Shown here: positions 50,634-58,505 of the stretch, one piece after another | How positions within the stretch are numbered: the stretch's first letter is position 1 | Layout: the number at the start of each line of letters is the position of its first letter | Assembly: GCF_000224785.1 (NCBI RefSeq) | Contig: NZ_AGAV01000003.1 | Location: 340,177 to 404,176 of the forward strand | Source of the DNA: Lentibacillus jeotgali | GTDB taxonomy: Bacteria > Bacillota > Bacilli > Bacillales > Amphibacillaceae | DNA length: 64,000 bases | Direction: 5' to 3' | Position numbers and translations under genes: made by a program | The notes under the pieces: generated by a model | What the model saw: only the letters and a program-made list of their open reading frames with translations | Told to the model about the DNA's origin: nothing | The model's database searches: none

Positions 50634-51440
50634 ATGCAAGAACTAAAATGGATTAAGTTAGATATATCCATGTTTGAGGATGAAAAGATAAAATTAATCG
50701 AACAAATGCCAGAGGCAGATACCATTCTGGTTATTTGGGTGAAATTATTGGCGCAAGCAGGAAAAACCAATGCAAATGGCTATATTTATCTAAATGAAAA
50801 TATTCCATACACGGAAGAAATGCTCGCTACAATATTCGGTAGGCCGGTTAATACTGTACGACTTGCATTAAAGACTTTACGTGAATTTGGAATGATTCAC
50901 ATTGACGAAGATTCCTTTATACACATTACTAATTGGGAAAACCACCAGAATGTTGAAGGAATGGAAAGGGTGAGACAGCAGAATAAATTAAGAAAACAAA
51001 AGCAAAGGGACCGTGAGAAGGCTAAGCAAATTGAGCAAAAATCAAAAAATGTGACGTCACGTGACAATCACGCAACAGAAGAAGAAGTAGAAGAAGAGAA
51101 AGAAGAAGAGAATACATCTACTACTACTAATAATGCAACCAAATTTTATGAAAAAAATTTTGGGGTTGCCAGTCCTTATGAACAAGAATCTATTCTTAAG
51201 TGGACTAATGATTTAGGTAAAGATTTAGTTATTGAAGCCATGAAACGAGCCATTAAACGTAATAAGAAGTCATGGGGATACACTGAGAGAATACTTAAGT
51301 CATGGCAAAAAAACAAGATTTTCACTGTTGAGCAAGCTAATGCTGAAGAACAGGCATATCGGAATCAATTTCAGAATAGAACTCGAAAGTCCAATAAGAA
51401 GGCGGGTTCAACTGATGATGGCTATAATTACGGATTTTAG
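50634..51440 (+). CDS. Phage replisome organizer (DnaD-like)
   Basis: The 268-residue protein has an N-terminal phage replisome-organizer domain (about 1-120; KWIKLDISMFEDEKIKLIEQ), a Glu/Lys/Thr-rich linker and a C-terminal DnaD/DnaB_2 domain (about 175-240; EKNFGVASPYEQESILKW). It would recognise the element's origin and recruit the helicase loader encoded next. Confidence 0.92.
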   Translation: MQELKWIKLDISMFEDEKIKLIEQMPEADTILVIWVKLLAQAGKTNANGYIYLNENIPYTEEMLATIFGRPVNTVRLALKTLREFGMIHIDEDSFIHITNWENHQNVEGMERVRQQNKLRKQKQRDREKAKQIEQKSKNVTSRDNHATEEEVEEEKEEENTSTTTNNATKFYEKNFGVASPYEQESILKWTNDLGKDLVIEAMKRAIKRNKKSWGYTERILKSWQKNKIFTVEQANAEEQAYRNQFQNRTRKSNKKAGSTDDGYNYGF

Positions 51441-51452
51441 GAGGATTTCCTG

Positions 51453-52232
51453 ATGGAAAGTGTTAAACAGCATATAAAAAGTCCAGAACAAAAACTACTT
51501 CAAACGTTTGTGTGTGATGGTTGCAATCAACACGTATCACAAACAGAATTGATCATTCCTTCTGGACCACGTGGAGGGGAACAAATCATAGCTAATTACG
51601 GTTGTATTTGCGATGACATTAAGTTGGCAAAGGCAGCCGAACAAAAATACAGTCAGCTCAAACACAGCAAGCTGATGGACAGTTTTAATTATTATTCGCT
51701 GATAAATGACTCGCTGAAAGAAGCAACATTCGATAACTTTGATTCACTCGACAGCAACTTAAAGGGGGCTAAAGAAAAGGCATTGGCGTATAGCCATTCA
51801 TTTGATCGAAAACAGAATCTCTTATTGACAGGCGATTATGGAACAGGAAAAAGTCATCTTTCGATTTCGATAACGAAAGCGTTGATGAAAAGAGACTATG
51901 AATGCTTGTTTCTCTCACTTCCAAAATTGCTTACTAAAGTCAAGGGAACCTATAATACGAAAGGCGTTACAGAAGAGGAACTGTTAAATATTATTCAACG
52001 TGTGGATTTATTAGTGCTGGATGATATTGGGGCGGAACAACAAACAGAATGGTCTACGTCTAAACTTTTCGAGATACTGGATGATCGCTCAGGTAAAGCA
52101 ACCGTTTATACGACCAATTTAAGCAGTGATGAACTTAAAGAACGGGTCAATGAACGGAATTTCTCAAGAATGATGGACAATACAAACGTTATCGTTATAA
52201 ATGGTTCAGATTATAGAAGGAGGGCGTTTTAA
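51453..52232 (+). CDS. DnaC-like helicase-loader ATPase
   Basis: The 259-residue AAA+ protein has N-terminal cysteines (CDGCNQH and CIC) that may bind zinc, Walker A LLTGDYGTGKSHLS, Walker B LLVLDDIGAE and sensor motif YTTNLSS. GGAGG precedes the ATG. With the DnaD-like protein it forms the element's replication module. Confidence 0.93.
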   Translation: MESVKQHIKSPEQKLLQTFVCDGCNQHVSQTELIIPSGPRGGEQIIANYGCICDDIKLAKAAEQKYSQLKHSKLMDSFNYYSLINDSLKEATFDNFDSLDSNLKGAKEKALAYSHSFDRKQNLLLTGDYGTGKSHLSISITKALMKRDYECLFLSLPKLLTKVKGTYNTKGVTEEELLNIIQRVDLLVLDDIGAEQQTEWSTSKLFEILDDRSGKATVYTTNLSSDELKERVNERNFSRMMDNTNVIVINGSDYRRRAF

Positions 52233-52415
52233 ATGTGGCAAGGCATGCAAAGTGTGATGGTGTTTGACCCGAAGGATAATCAAGTGGAGACCGATAGGAA
52301 ATGGCGGGAATGGATGCAAAATAAAAGCTCCGTTGGTGACAAATATGTACCAACGGCAGCTGAAACAAGAAAATATCTTAATGAACTGGAAAACAGAAAG
52401 CAACGATACGCCTAA
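52233..52415 (+). CDS. Small phage-type protein, unknown function
   Basis: The protein has 60 residues, begins immediately after the dnaC-like stop and has AGAAGGAGGG upstream. It is charged, with no recognisable motif (ends NELENRKQRYA). It is credible because of the binding site and operon position. Confidence 0.65.
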   Translation: MWQGMQSVMVFDPKDNQVETDRKWREWMQNKSSVGDKYVPTAAETRKYLNELENRKQRYA

Positions 52416-52517
52416 ATATCAAACTTTCTGATGTCCAAGAGGATATCTTCAATTATACCATTGTTAGCTGATATGTGAAATCGTCTGTATAGATAACTTT
52501 AATCGAGGAGGGCTAAG

Positions 52518-52736
52518 ATGCAAGCCATTAACAAAAGTGATGAAGGAAAGATCTTGATTGAAGCTGGATATTCTGAAGCCCATCTTATTTCCGAGGCATT
52601 AACCATGTATCGTTTATGGCTGCAGACGTTACATGGCCGGAACAGCGAAGAAGAAATGTTGATAGGGCAGTTAAGGTATATAATTATGAATCCAACGGTA
52701 AACGGAACGTGTAATGACATGGAAGGAAGATCATGA
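52518..52736 (+). CDS. Small phage-type protein, unknown function
   Basis: This 72-residue helical protein (MQAINKSDEGKILIEAGYSE) has GAGGAGG upstream. Its stop overlaps the next gene. I do not recognise the family. Confidence 0.65.
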   Translation: MQAINKSDEGKILIEAGYSEAHLISEALTMYRLWLQTLHGRNSEEEMLIGQLRYIIMNPTVNGTCNDMEGRS

Positions 52737-52993
52737 TGAGTGAACAGACAATCCAGCAAATAAATGTTTATGAATACCTGGGAAAAGAGTCTGATCCTTT
52801 ATTTAATGCCATTTGCAATATACAGCAGGGCTATTCTGAGTATATTCCAGAAATAAAAGTAACGCTCATAAAAAATCAGCATGGCCTGTACGAAATGGCC
52901 TCTGAATTTAACCATGAATGCTATTCAAATAAAGAAGATTTATATGACTGTGTCAGTGAGATTTTAAATTATAGTTCATTAAGGGGGATTTAA
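52733..52993 (+). CDS. Small phage-type protein, unknown function
   Basis: The acidic protein of 86 residues (MMSEQTIQQINVYEYLG) overlaps the previous stop (ATGA). GGAAGGA lies upstream; the second ATG (52736) is equally possible. There is no known motif. Confidence 0.62.
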   Translation: MMSEQTIQQINVYEYLGKESDPLFNAICNIQQGYSEYIPEIKVTLIKNQHGLYEMASEFNHECYSNKEDLYDCVSEILNYSSLRGI

Positions 52994-52995
52994 TC

Positions 52996-53166
52996 GTGTC
53001 TCAAATTGTTCAAGCATACATGAATCAAGAATGGGATTATTATGATATGAATCTAGCCAAAGCTTTAAAAGCTATCGAACAGGATGATTTGGATCATGCC
53101 TCAGTTTATTTTCAAAGGATAGCATGGGCGTTACATTCATTGGCTAAACATCATCCTGCCAATTGA
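52996..53166 (+). CDS. Very small phage-type protein, unknown function
   Basis: The GTG start follows AAGGGGGAT and lies two bases after the previous stop. It encodes 56 residues (MSQIVQAYMNQEWDYYDMN...), mainly helical, ending LHSLAKHHPAN. The tight packing supports a real gene. Confidence 0.62.
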   Translation: MSQIVQAYMNQEWDYYDMNLAKALKAIEQDDLDHASVYFQRIAWALHSLAKHHPAN

Positions 53167-53220
53167 AGCGAATCAAGCTTGGAATCAATATCTAGCATGT
53201 AAGAAAGGGTGAATCGCATA

Positions 53221-53703
53221 ATGCAATTCAGCTCGGATGTTGAGAACATGTTCACGCAAGAGGAAATTGAAGACATTTTAAAGGATGAACAGTATTTCTA
53301 TATAGAGCATGCGGAAAAAAACTGGTTAAACCGGTATTTTAAAATAAAAGCAATAGCAAACGAAACAAAGGTGCCAAGCATTATTTCTTCTATATCGGAT
53401 ATGCCGCATGGATCCAGCAACTTTAAAAAGAGTAAGACAGAAATGTATGCCATAAAAACAATACAAGCATCAGAATGGCTGGAAATATTGCATTCAACCA
53501 TTTATTCATTAAGCCCGATCGAACAAGAATTGATTGAATTGAAGTATTTGCGTAAACGTAATGACGGTTCTCGATATAGTGACGAGGTCATTTATCCGCA
53601 ACTATTTGTCGGAAAAACAAGGTATTATGAAATCAAGAAAGAAGCACTGGAAATACTCGGACGGCATCTATACGGTGTCTTTGCTGAAAGGGGATTTTCC
53701 TGA
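53221..53703 (+). CDS. ArpU-family phage transcriptional regulator
   Basis: The 160-residue protein has a C-terminal sigma-70 region-4-like helix-turn-helix (LSPIEQELIELKYLRKRN, FVGKTRYYEIKKEALEIL), typical of ArpU/RinA late-gene activators. ATG at 53221 follows AAAGGGTG; a GTG at 53209 is the alternative. In phages it sits before packaging genes, which are missing here. Confidence 0.82.
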   Translation: MQFSSDVENMFTQEEIEDILKDEQYFYIEHAEKNWLNRYFKIKAIANETKVPSIISSISDMPHGSSNFKKSKTEMYAIKTIQASEWLEILHSTIYSLSPIEQELIELKYLRKRNDGSRYSDEVIYPQLFVGKTRYYEIKKEALEILGRHLYGVFAERGFS

Positions 53704-53840
53704 TGATGTCCGTTGCTCATACAGTCAAAAAATCATTGCTTATCATGTTATTCGTTATGTTGTTGTGGCTTTTTCAACATTCTGTGGCATTGTATTCCTG
53801 GCTGTCTTCCAATGGTTTATGCATACCGACATTTATTTGA
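53703..53840 (+). CDS. Possible 45-residue membrane peptide
   Basis: ATG-ATG overlaps the ArpU stop (TGATGATG) with AAAGGGG ten bases upstream. It encodes MMSVAHTVKKSLLIMLFVML then a hydrophobic continuation. A second frame (about 53715-53926) over the same DNA encodes two clean membrane helices without a good start. Either a frameshift splits one gene or one of the frames is spurious. Confidence 0.4.
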   Translation: MMSVAHTVKKSLLIMLFVMLLWLFQHSVALYSWLSSNGLCIPTFI

Positions 53841-53965
53841 ACATGGTTTATTCTGCCGAGTTTTGGTTATGGGTGCTGGGTATTCCATTTATCATCATTT
53901 TCCTCATCACTTGTGCAAAGCTATAGTGTTAAGTCTTATATGAGGTTAAGGTAAAATACACCGCT

Positions 53966-53999
53966 TACCCCTTCGGACACGATAGTCTAAAGGGGTATT
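53966..53999 (+). terminator. Possible terminator at the right end of the phage-like operon
   Basis: TACCCCTT (53966-53973) pairs with AAGGGGTA (53990-53997), followed by TTC-TT. The T run is weak. Confidence 0.5.
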
Positions 54000-54144
54000 C
54001 TTGAGAGTAAAATCTGTTTGGTGCATTTTCATGAAAACATTGAAAATATCCCTAAAATAGTTATGGCGTACATGTTATCACCGATAATGTACACTTGCGC
54101 TTATAAAATTCATTGCACATAGTATTAATTGTTATGTTATAATA

Positions 54145-54158
54145 CGAACAAATGTTTG
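54145..54158 (+). promoter_or_regulatory. LexA box upstream of the yolD-like gene
   Basis: CGAACAAATGTTTG matches the Bacillus SOS box (CGAACRNRYGTTYG). TATAAT (54138-54143) directly precedes it, with TTGCAC at 54113 as a distant -35, so LexA would block transcription. Confidence 0.75.
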
Positions 54159-54176
54159 TTTTTGGGAGGTTTTAAA

Positions 54177-54512
54177 GTGAGTGAAGTTAACGATAGAGGG
54201 ACAAAAAAGTGGACTGCTATGATGATGCCGGAACATGAAGAGATGCTGCAGCAAATGTGGCGAGAACAAGAATATAAAAAGAAGCCAATCCTAGATGAGC
54301 AAAAGCAGTTTGAACTTAATACCAAGTTACAACTTGCGTTACAAAACGATCTTACAGTCGAGGTTGAATATTATGATCAGGGTATACATGATTTTCAAAA
54401 AATAAAAGGTAAGTTATTGATGGTCGATACACTAGCTAATGCTTTGAAATTTGACAATGAGGAAAATACTTCGGTTCCTCTTGATGATGTTATGGAGGTT
54501 GTGATTGATTAA
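54177..54512 (+). CDS. YolD-like family protein (orphan)
   Basis: This 111-residue YolD-like protein has RGTKKWTAMMMPEHEEML and a C-terminal beta region (VEVEYYDQGIHDFQKIKGKL). The GTG start follows GGGAGG. YolD proteins normally accompany a Y-family polymerase (UvrX/YqjW type) in SOS-induced operons; no such gene is nearby. A LexA box lies in the promoter. The role is inferred from the family. Confidence 0.85.
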   Translation: MSEVNDRGTKKWTAMMMPEHEEMLQQMWREQEYKKKPILDEQKQFELNTKLQLALQNDLTVEVEYYDQGIHDFQKIKGKLLMVDTLANALKFDNEENTSVPLDDVMEVVID

Positions 54513-54603
54513 TAAGCTGATAAACAATATCTAAACTGTTTTGTTCTGACCAATCATTTCGAATTTTATGTTAAAATTAATAAAGAATTTTTAAAAGAAT
54601 GTT

Positions 54604-54637
54604 TCTTCAGCAAACGGGCCATATTGTGGAATAAGCG
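54604..54637 (+). repeat. Cassette-boundary repeat, copy A
   Basis: AACGGGCCATATTGTGGAAT (54613-54632) continues to AAG. It matches the right half of copies B-D and lies between yolD and the toxin-antitoxin pair. Confidence 0.6.
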
Positions 54638-54739
54638 TCTTAAACAAATATCCTACATTGGATTTTTCTAAAGGGTGATATTTGCGGCGATCTTAATGAA
54701 ATTAGGTTTGTGGGAAACGAAATTTAATTGATGAAGGGA

Positions 54740-54777
54740 CATAATAATGATATAACTAAGGCATAATAATGAAATAA
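54740..54777 (+). promoter_or_regulatory. Direct repeats upstream of the antitoxin gene
   Basis: CATAATAATGATATAA (54740-54755) and CATAATAATGAAATAA (54762-54777) are 16-bp repeats offset by 22 bp, two helical turns, immediately before the antitoxin ribosome binding site. They are candidate operator sites for autoregulation. Confidence 0.55.
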
Positions 54778-54789
54778 GGAGATGATGTT

Positions 54790-55056
54790 ATGCCTGAAAT
54801 CCGCCCGATAAAAGAATTAAGAAATACAACGGAAATCTCTGAACTGTGTCACCAAATAAAGGAACCATTATTCATCACAAAAAATGGTTATGGGGATATG
54901 GTTGTCATGAGCATGGAAGCCTATGAGAATTCTTTAGCTAAGCTGGAGTTATACGAAAAGTTAGCTCAAGCGGAAGGCCAAATAAAAAACGGAGATGAAC
55001 TTTTAGATGGGGAAAAGGTCTTTAAGGATCTAAAGAAAAAATATGAAAGAAAATAA
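54790..55056 (+). CDS. Phd/YefM-family antitoxin
   Basis: The 88-residue protein has the Phd/YefM N-terminal DNA-binding fold: IRPIKELRNTTEISELCHQ and PLFITKNGYGDMVVMSMEAYE. The C-terminal charged helix would bind the toxin. It overlaps the toxin gene by 14 bp. AAGGAGATG precedes the ATG. Confidence 0.92.
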   Translation: MPEIRPIKELRNTTEISELCHQIKEPLFITKNGYGDMVVMSMEAYENSLAKLELYEKLAQAEGQIKNGDELLDGEKVFKDLKKKYERK

Positions 55057-55363
55057 ATATACAATTAAGATTGCACCGAAAGCATTTGAAGATTTGGATG
55101 AGATTTATAGCTACATCTCTAATGAACTTGATAATGAAGGTGCAGCCGACAACCTTTTGAAGAGGATAGAGACGAATGTCATGAGGCTAAAAGAATTCCC
55201 TTTTTCCTGTAGTTTTGTAACGGATGAAATTTTAAAAAATAAAGGTTACCGTAAGCTCGTCATCGAGAATTACATTGCCTTTTATCTAGTCAGAGAAGAA
55301 GAAAGGCAAGTTGTTGTCATGCGTGTCCTATTTGGAGCACAAAACTACCAAGATCTTATTTAG
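55043..55363 (+). CDS. RelE/ParE-family toxin
   Basis: The protein has 106 residues with IAPKAFEDLDEIYSYI, GYRKLVIENYIAFYLV and VVMRVLFGAQNYQDLI, the RelE/ParE toxin pattern. It would be a translation-dependent RNase or a gyrase inhibitor; sequence does not decide. The pair is bounded by repeat copies A and B. Confidence 0.92.
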   Translation: MKENKYTIKIAPKAFEDLDEIYSYISNELDNEGAADNLLKRIETNVMRLKEFPFSCSFVTDEILKNKGYRKLVIENYIAFYLVREEERQVVVMRVLFGAQNYQDLI

Positions 55364-55389
55364 TATAGTGGTCATTGCTGGCTCATTCA

Positions 55390-55453
55390 CCCCAATCGGG
55401 CGCTTTCGTGGAAGAAGGCGTCCATTAGAATCGGCCATATTGTGGAATAAGGT
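55390..55453 (+). repeat. Cassette-boundary repeat, copy B
   Basis: The left half CAATCGGGCGCTTTCGTGGA continues to GGCGTCC (55393-55423) and can fold (GGGCGC with GCGTCC). The right half GGCCATATTGTGGAATAAG is 55433-55451. It lies between the toxin and the ABC transporter genes. Confidence 0.65.
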
Positions 55454-55473
55454 ATCTCTATAGGAGTGGAATA

Positions 55474-56325
55474 ATGACAAACCTTTTAGAGCTTGAAAAT
55501 ATTAGTAAATCATTTGGTAACAGCCTTGTCTTAAAAAACGTTACATTCAACGTTCCTCCTGGATCGATTGTTGGGTTCATTGGTGACAACGGGTCAGGTA
55601 AATCAACAACATTTAAATCAGTATTAGGATTAATTTCTAAAGATGGCGGTACGGCTAAAATATTTGGTGAAGAAAATATACATAAAAATGCCAAGATTAA
55701 GGAGGAGGTTGGTGTCGTATTTGATGCTATGAATTTACCAGCCCACCTTACAATCAAACAACTAAATAAAGTTTTTATAAAAATGTTTGACTCTTGGAAA
55801 CAAGATGATTTTTATCGATTAGTTAATTCTTTCTCTTTACCTACAGACAAAAAAGTCAATAAATTCTCACGTGGGATGTCAATGAAACTGTCTGTAGCCG
55901 TTGCGTTGTCGCATAATGCACAACTATTACTTCTGGATGAAGCGACAGGAGGACTTGATCCCTCATCAAGAGAACAAGTGTTGGATGAGTTAAAAAGGTT
56001 TGTGAGAAAGAATAACGGTGGTGTATTACTTTCATCTCATATTATGAGTGATGTTGAGAAAATAGCTAGCCATATTGTCATAATAAAAGATGGTGAAATT
56101 TTATTAAATGAAGAAAAGGATAAGGTTTTTGCAAGTTATACAATTGTAGATGTTAATGAAGAACAACTAACCTTACTAAACAAAGAAATAGTTGTTGCGA
56201 AAAGGGACTATGGCACTTATTTCAGTGTACTTGTATCAGATAAAAAGGAATTGCCGAATGGACTTAATTCTAAAAGCATCTCAATGGAAGAACTTAGTGT
56301 CTTTTTAACGAGGGGTGAAAAATAA
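55474..56325 (+). CDS. ABC transporter ATP-binding protein
   Basis: This 283-residue ATPase has Walker A IGDNGSGKSTT, signature FSRGMSMKLSVAVAL (variant of LSGGQ) and Walker B LLLLDEATGGLDP, with the H-loop SSHIMSD. It resembles exporter ATPases of the bacitracin/PSM type. One base separates it from the permease start. Substrate unknown. Confidence 0.94.
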   Translation: MTNLLELENISKSFGNSLVLKNVTFNVPPGSIVGFIGDNGSGKSTTFKSVLGLISKDGGTAKIFGEENIHKNAKIKEEVGVVFDAMNLPAHLTIKQLNKVFIKMFDSWKQDDFYRLVNSFSLPTDKKVNKFSRGMSMKLSVAVALSHNAQLLLLDEATGGLDPSSREQVLDELKRFVRKNNGGVLLSSHIMSDVEKIASHIVIIKDGEILLNEEKDKVFASYTIVDVNEEQLTLLNKEIVVAKRDYGTYFSVLVSDKKELPNGLNSKSISMEELSVFLTRGEK

Positions 56326-56958
56326 ATGAAAGGTCTATTATTGACAAACTATTACCTCGTTTATCGAAGTATTCTTGCGTACATAGGACTTGCAATATTG
56401 GTATCTGGTGTAATTTTATATTTTGCAGGTGCTATGGTAAGCGGTATAGCTGCTTTGTTAATTATCTTGTTAATGACGTTGCCTTCACTTGAAGTTATAA
56501 AAACTGAAAGCAAGTCTGGTTATGACAAGTATGTACTTACTTTACCGGTTAGTCGAAAAAACATTGTGCAAAGTCATTATATTTTTTATTTTTCAGTTGT
56601 AATTATCGGAGCGTTTCTATCGTATGGCGTTATTTATGCATATGATCTATTTTCAGATACACCGGTTGATGGCATATTTAATACTGTATCTATTGGGTTT
56701 TTCATAGTTCTCTTTGCTGGCGCGATGATCTATCCACTTCTCTATATTTTTGGGGCAGAAAAATCTGACGCTATTGTACTTGGAGGTGGATTTGTAGGGC
56801 TCTTTGTGCATTTTGGGGTTAGGTATTTATTAAACCAATTTACACTATCTATAGATCCATCTTTATACATTTCGTTAGTATATATAATACTTGGTATTAT
56901 CATATATATTCTTTCTTATTTCATTGCCGTGTTTATATATAATAGAAAAGAATTCTAA
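56326..56958 (+). CDS. ABC-2 type permease
   Basis: This 210-residue protein has six hydrophobic helices and the conserved YVLTLPVSRKNIVQSHY, as in small ABC-2 permeases paired with single ATPases. It directly follows the ATPase gene. Probably a peptide or lipid exporter; inference only. Confidence 0.9.
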   Translation: MKGLLLTNYYLVYRSILAYIGLAILVSGVILYFAGAMVSGIAALLIILLMTLPSLEVIKTESKSGYDKYVLTLPVSRKNIVQSHYIFYFSVVIIGAFLSYGVIYAYDLFSDTPVDGIFNTVSIGFFIVLFAGAMIYPLLYIFGAEKSDAIVLGGGFVGLFVHFGVRYLLNQFTLSIDPSLYISLVYIILGIIIYILSYFIAVFIYNRKEF

Positions 56959-57080
56959 AAACATAAAAAACGTTTTGCTCTTAGTTAGTCGGTATTTATT
57001 GGTTCATTAAGGGTCTGAATTTTGTACTGACAGCTATATTTGAATTCAGGAACAGATCAATATGATTTGATTCCATCTTT

Positions 57081-57153
57081 CAACTAACGGGCGCGCTTCC
57101 GGAATAAAGGGCAGCGTCCAGTTTGCCATTGTAGGCCCATTTTGCGGCATAGC
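57081..57153 (+). repeat. Cassette-boundary repeat, copy C
   Basis: CAACTAACGGGCGCGCTTCC starts the copy, followed by GGAATAAAGGGCAGCGTCCA and a diverged right half GGCCCATTTTGCGGCATAGC. It lies between the ABC permease and the nucleotidyltransferase-like gene. Confidence 0.55.
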
Positions 57154-57176
57154 GAAGAAAGAAAATGGGGGCTAGC

Positions 57177-57761
57177 ATGGAACTAAAAAACGAGCTTGAT
57201 ATATTAAAGTTAATTGGTGAAGATGATTGGATGACGAATATTTTGGTCATGGCAAAATCGTTAAATTTACCAGATTGGTGGGTCTGCGCTGGTTTTGTTC
57301 GGTCGAAGGTTTGGGATACTTTACACGAATTTGATAAAAAGACAACCACGCCCGATATTGATGTAATCTATTTTGATGATACAAATACAGATGAGGATAA
57401 AGAAAAGGAACTTGAGCAAAGGCTGTTAAGTTTTTGTCCTAATGAGCCTTGGTCTGTAAAGGATGAGGCTAGAATGCACCTTGCCAATAATATTTCCCCT
57501 TATTCATCCTCTGTTGATGCCATATCAAAATTTCCAGAGACAGCAACGGCTTTGGGGGTTAAGCTAGATGAACATGACAACTTGGTATTGGCTGCCCCCC
57601 ATGGGGTCGATGATGTTCTAAATATGATAGTAAAGCCAACTGCATTTTTCGCAGAGACCAAGGAACGTGCAGCAGTTTATGAAAAACGGATATTGAAGAA
57701 GAATTGGACATCGAATTGGAATCAGATAAAGGTTCAGCATATTCCAACTGTATTAAGCTAA
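57177..57761 (+). CDS. Nucleotidyltransferase-like family protein (COG3575 type)
   Basis: This 194-residue protein has WWVCAGFVRSKVWDTLH, TPDIDVIYFD and EPWSVKDEARMH, the pattern of the NTP_transf_6 (DUF925) family with putative metal-binding Asp residues in DIDVIYFDD. ATG at 57177 follows GGGGG. The stop codon forms part of repeat copy D. Biochemical function unknown. Confidence 0.85.
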   Translation: MELKNELDILKLIGEDDWMTNILVMAKSLNLPDWWVCAGFVRSKVWDTLHEFDKKTTTPDIDVIYFDDTNTDEDKEKELEQRLLSFCPNEPWSVKDEARMHLANNISPYSSSVDAISKFPETATALGVKLDEHDNLVLAAPHGVDDVLNMIVKPTAFFAETKERAAVYEKRILKKNWTSNWNQIKVQHIPTVLS

Positions 57762-57826
57762 CGGGAGCTTATCTCTAATAAGTATTGTACCAATGTTGCA
57801 TCATAGGGCCATATTTTCGAATAAAC
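57758..57826 (+). repeat. Cassette-boundary repeat, copy D
   Basis: CTAACGGGAGCTTATCTCTA contains the stop codon of the preceding gene; the right half GGCCATATTTTCGAATAA is at 57807-57824. It precedes the pseudogene at 57860. Confidence 0.6.
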
Positions 57827-57859
57827 ACAATCAACAAAAGAAATGGGGGATTTTATATA

Positions 57860-58117
57860 ATGACCGAGATTAGAGAAATAGGATCCTTATGTTCCTTGGA
57901 TGACAAAGGCTACATAATAAACGAGTCTGATTCTGAAAAAATTAATCATAAATTTCAATTAGCAATCCAGCGAATAAAAGAGAGCTGCCTTTATGTTTTA
58001 CCAAGGGAAATTCATAGTATTTATATAAGGGGATCTTTATATATGGGCTTTTCATTGGAGCAAATCAAGGAAAAGCTAGATGGCAACAATCGGTTGAACA
58101 GCAGTTGGAAATGGTAG
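57860..58117 (+). pseudogene. Nucleotidyltransferase N-terminal fragment fused to a MerR-type fragment
   Basis: Residues 1-59 (TEIREIGSLCSLDDKGYIIN to IYIRGS) look like the start of a nucleotidyltransferase just reaching its active-site GS. The frame then switches to YMGFSLEQIKEKL, which is the end of a MerR-family DNA-binding domain, and stops at 58117. The catalytic region is missing. This is a chimera made by deletion. Confidence 0.65.
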
Positions 58118-58320
58118 GACGGCAGCAGAAACGGTTACAGGCATTAGAACAGGTCCTGCAAGGGATGCTATACTCCATTCAGTTTGAAGGTGAGATTAAG
58201 TGGCCCATCATTTTTGAGATTATACATTTACTCCAACCAACAGCAAATAGTATTACTAAAGTCTGTAGTTTGTCTAATGTTCCCATAAATAAATCTCTTT
58301 CTTTTAAAAAAGGGTTGTGA
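58078..58320 (+). pseudogene. MerR-family regulator C-terminal remnant (frameshifted)
   Basis: In the next frame the text continues as WQQSVEQQLEMVGRQQKRLQ and ALEQVLQGMLYSIQFEGE, the dimerisation/effector part of a MerR-type regulator. A frameshift near 58078 separates it from the SLEQIKEKL part. No start or binding site of its own is present. Confidence 0.6.
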
Positions 58321-58505
58321 ACGATTAACAGACCTTTAATTTTTGTGGAAAATATTTGCTGAAACCAAGTATACTATTAATAGGGGAATGCTAAGGTTTT
58401 CTTTTCGATTATGTTTTCAACGTGAAAAGTGCTACAATGTTTAAATGCGAAAAAGTTATTGATCCTCAAACTGTCAAAATGATAAAGAATAAAGAAGGTA
58501 TATGC

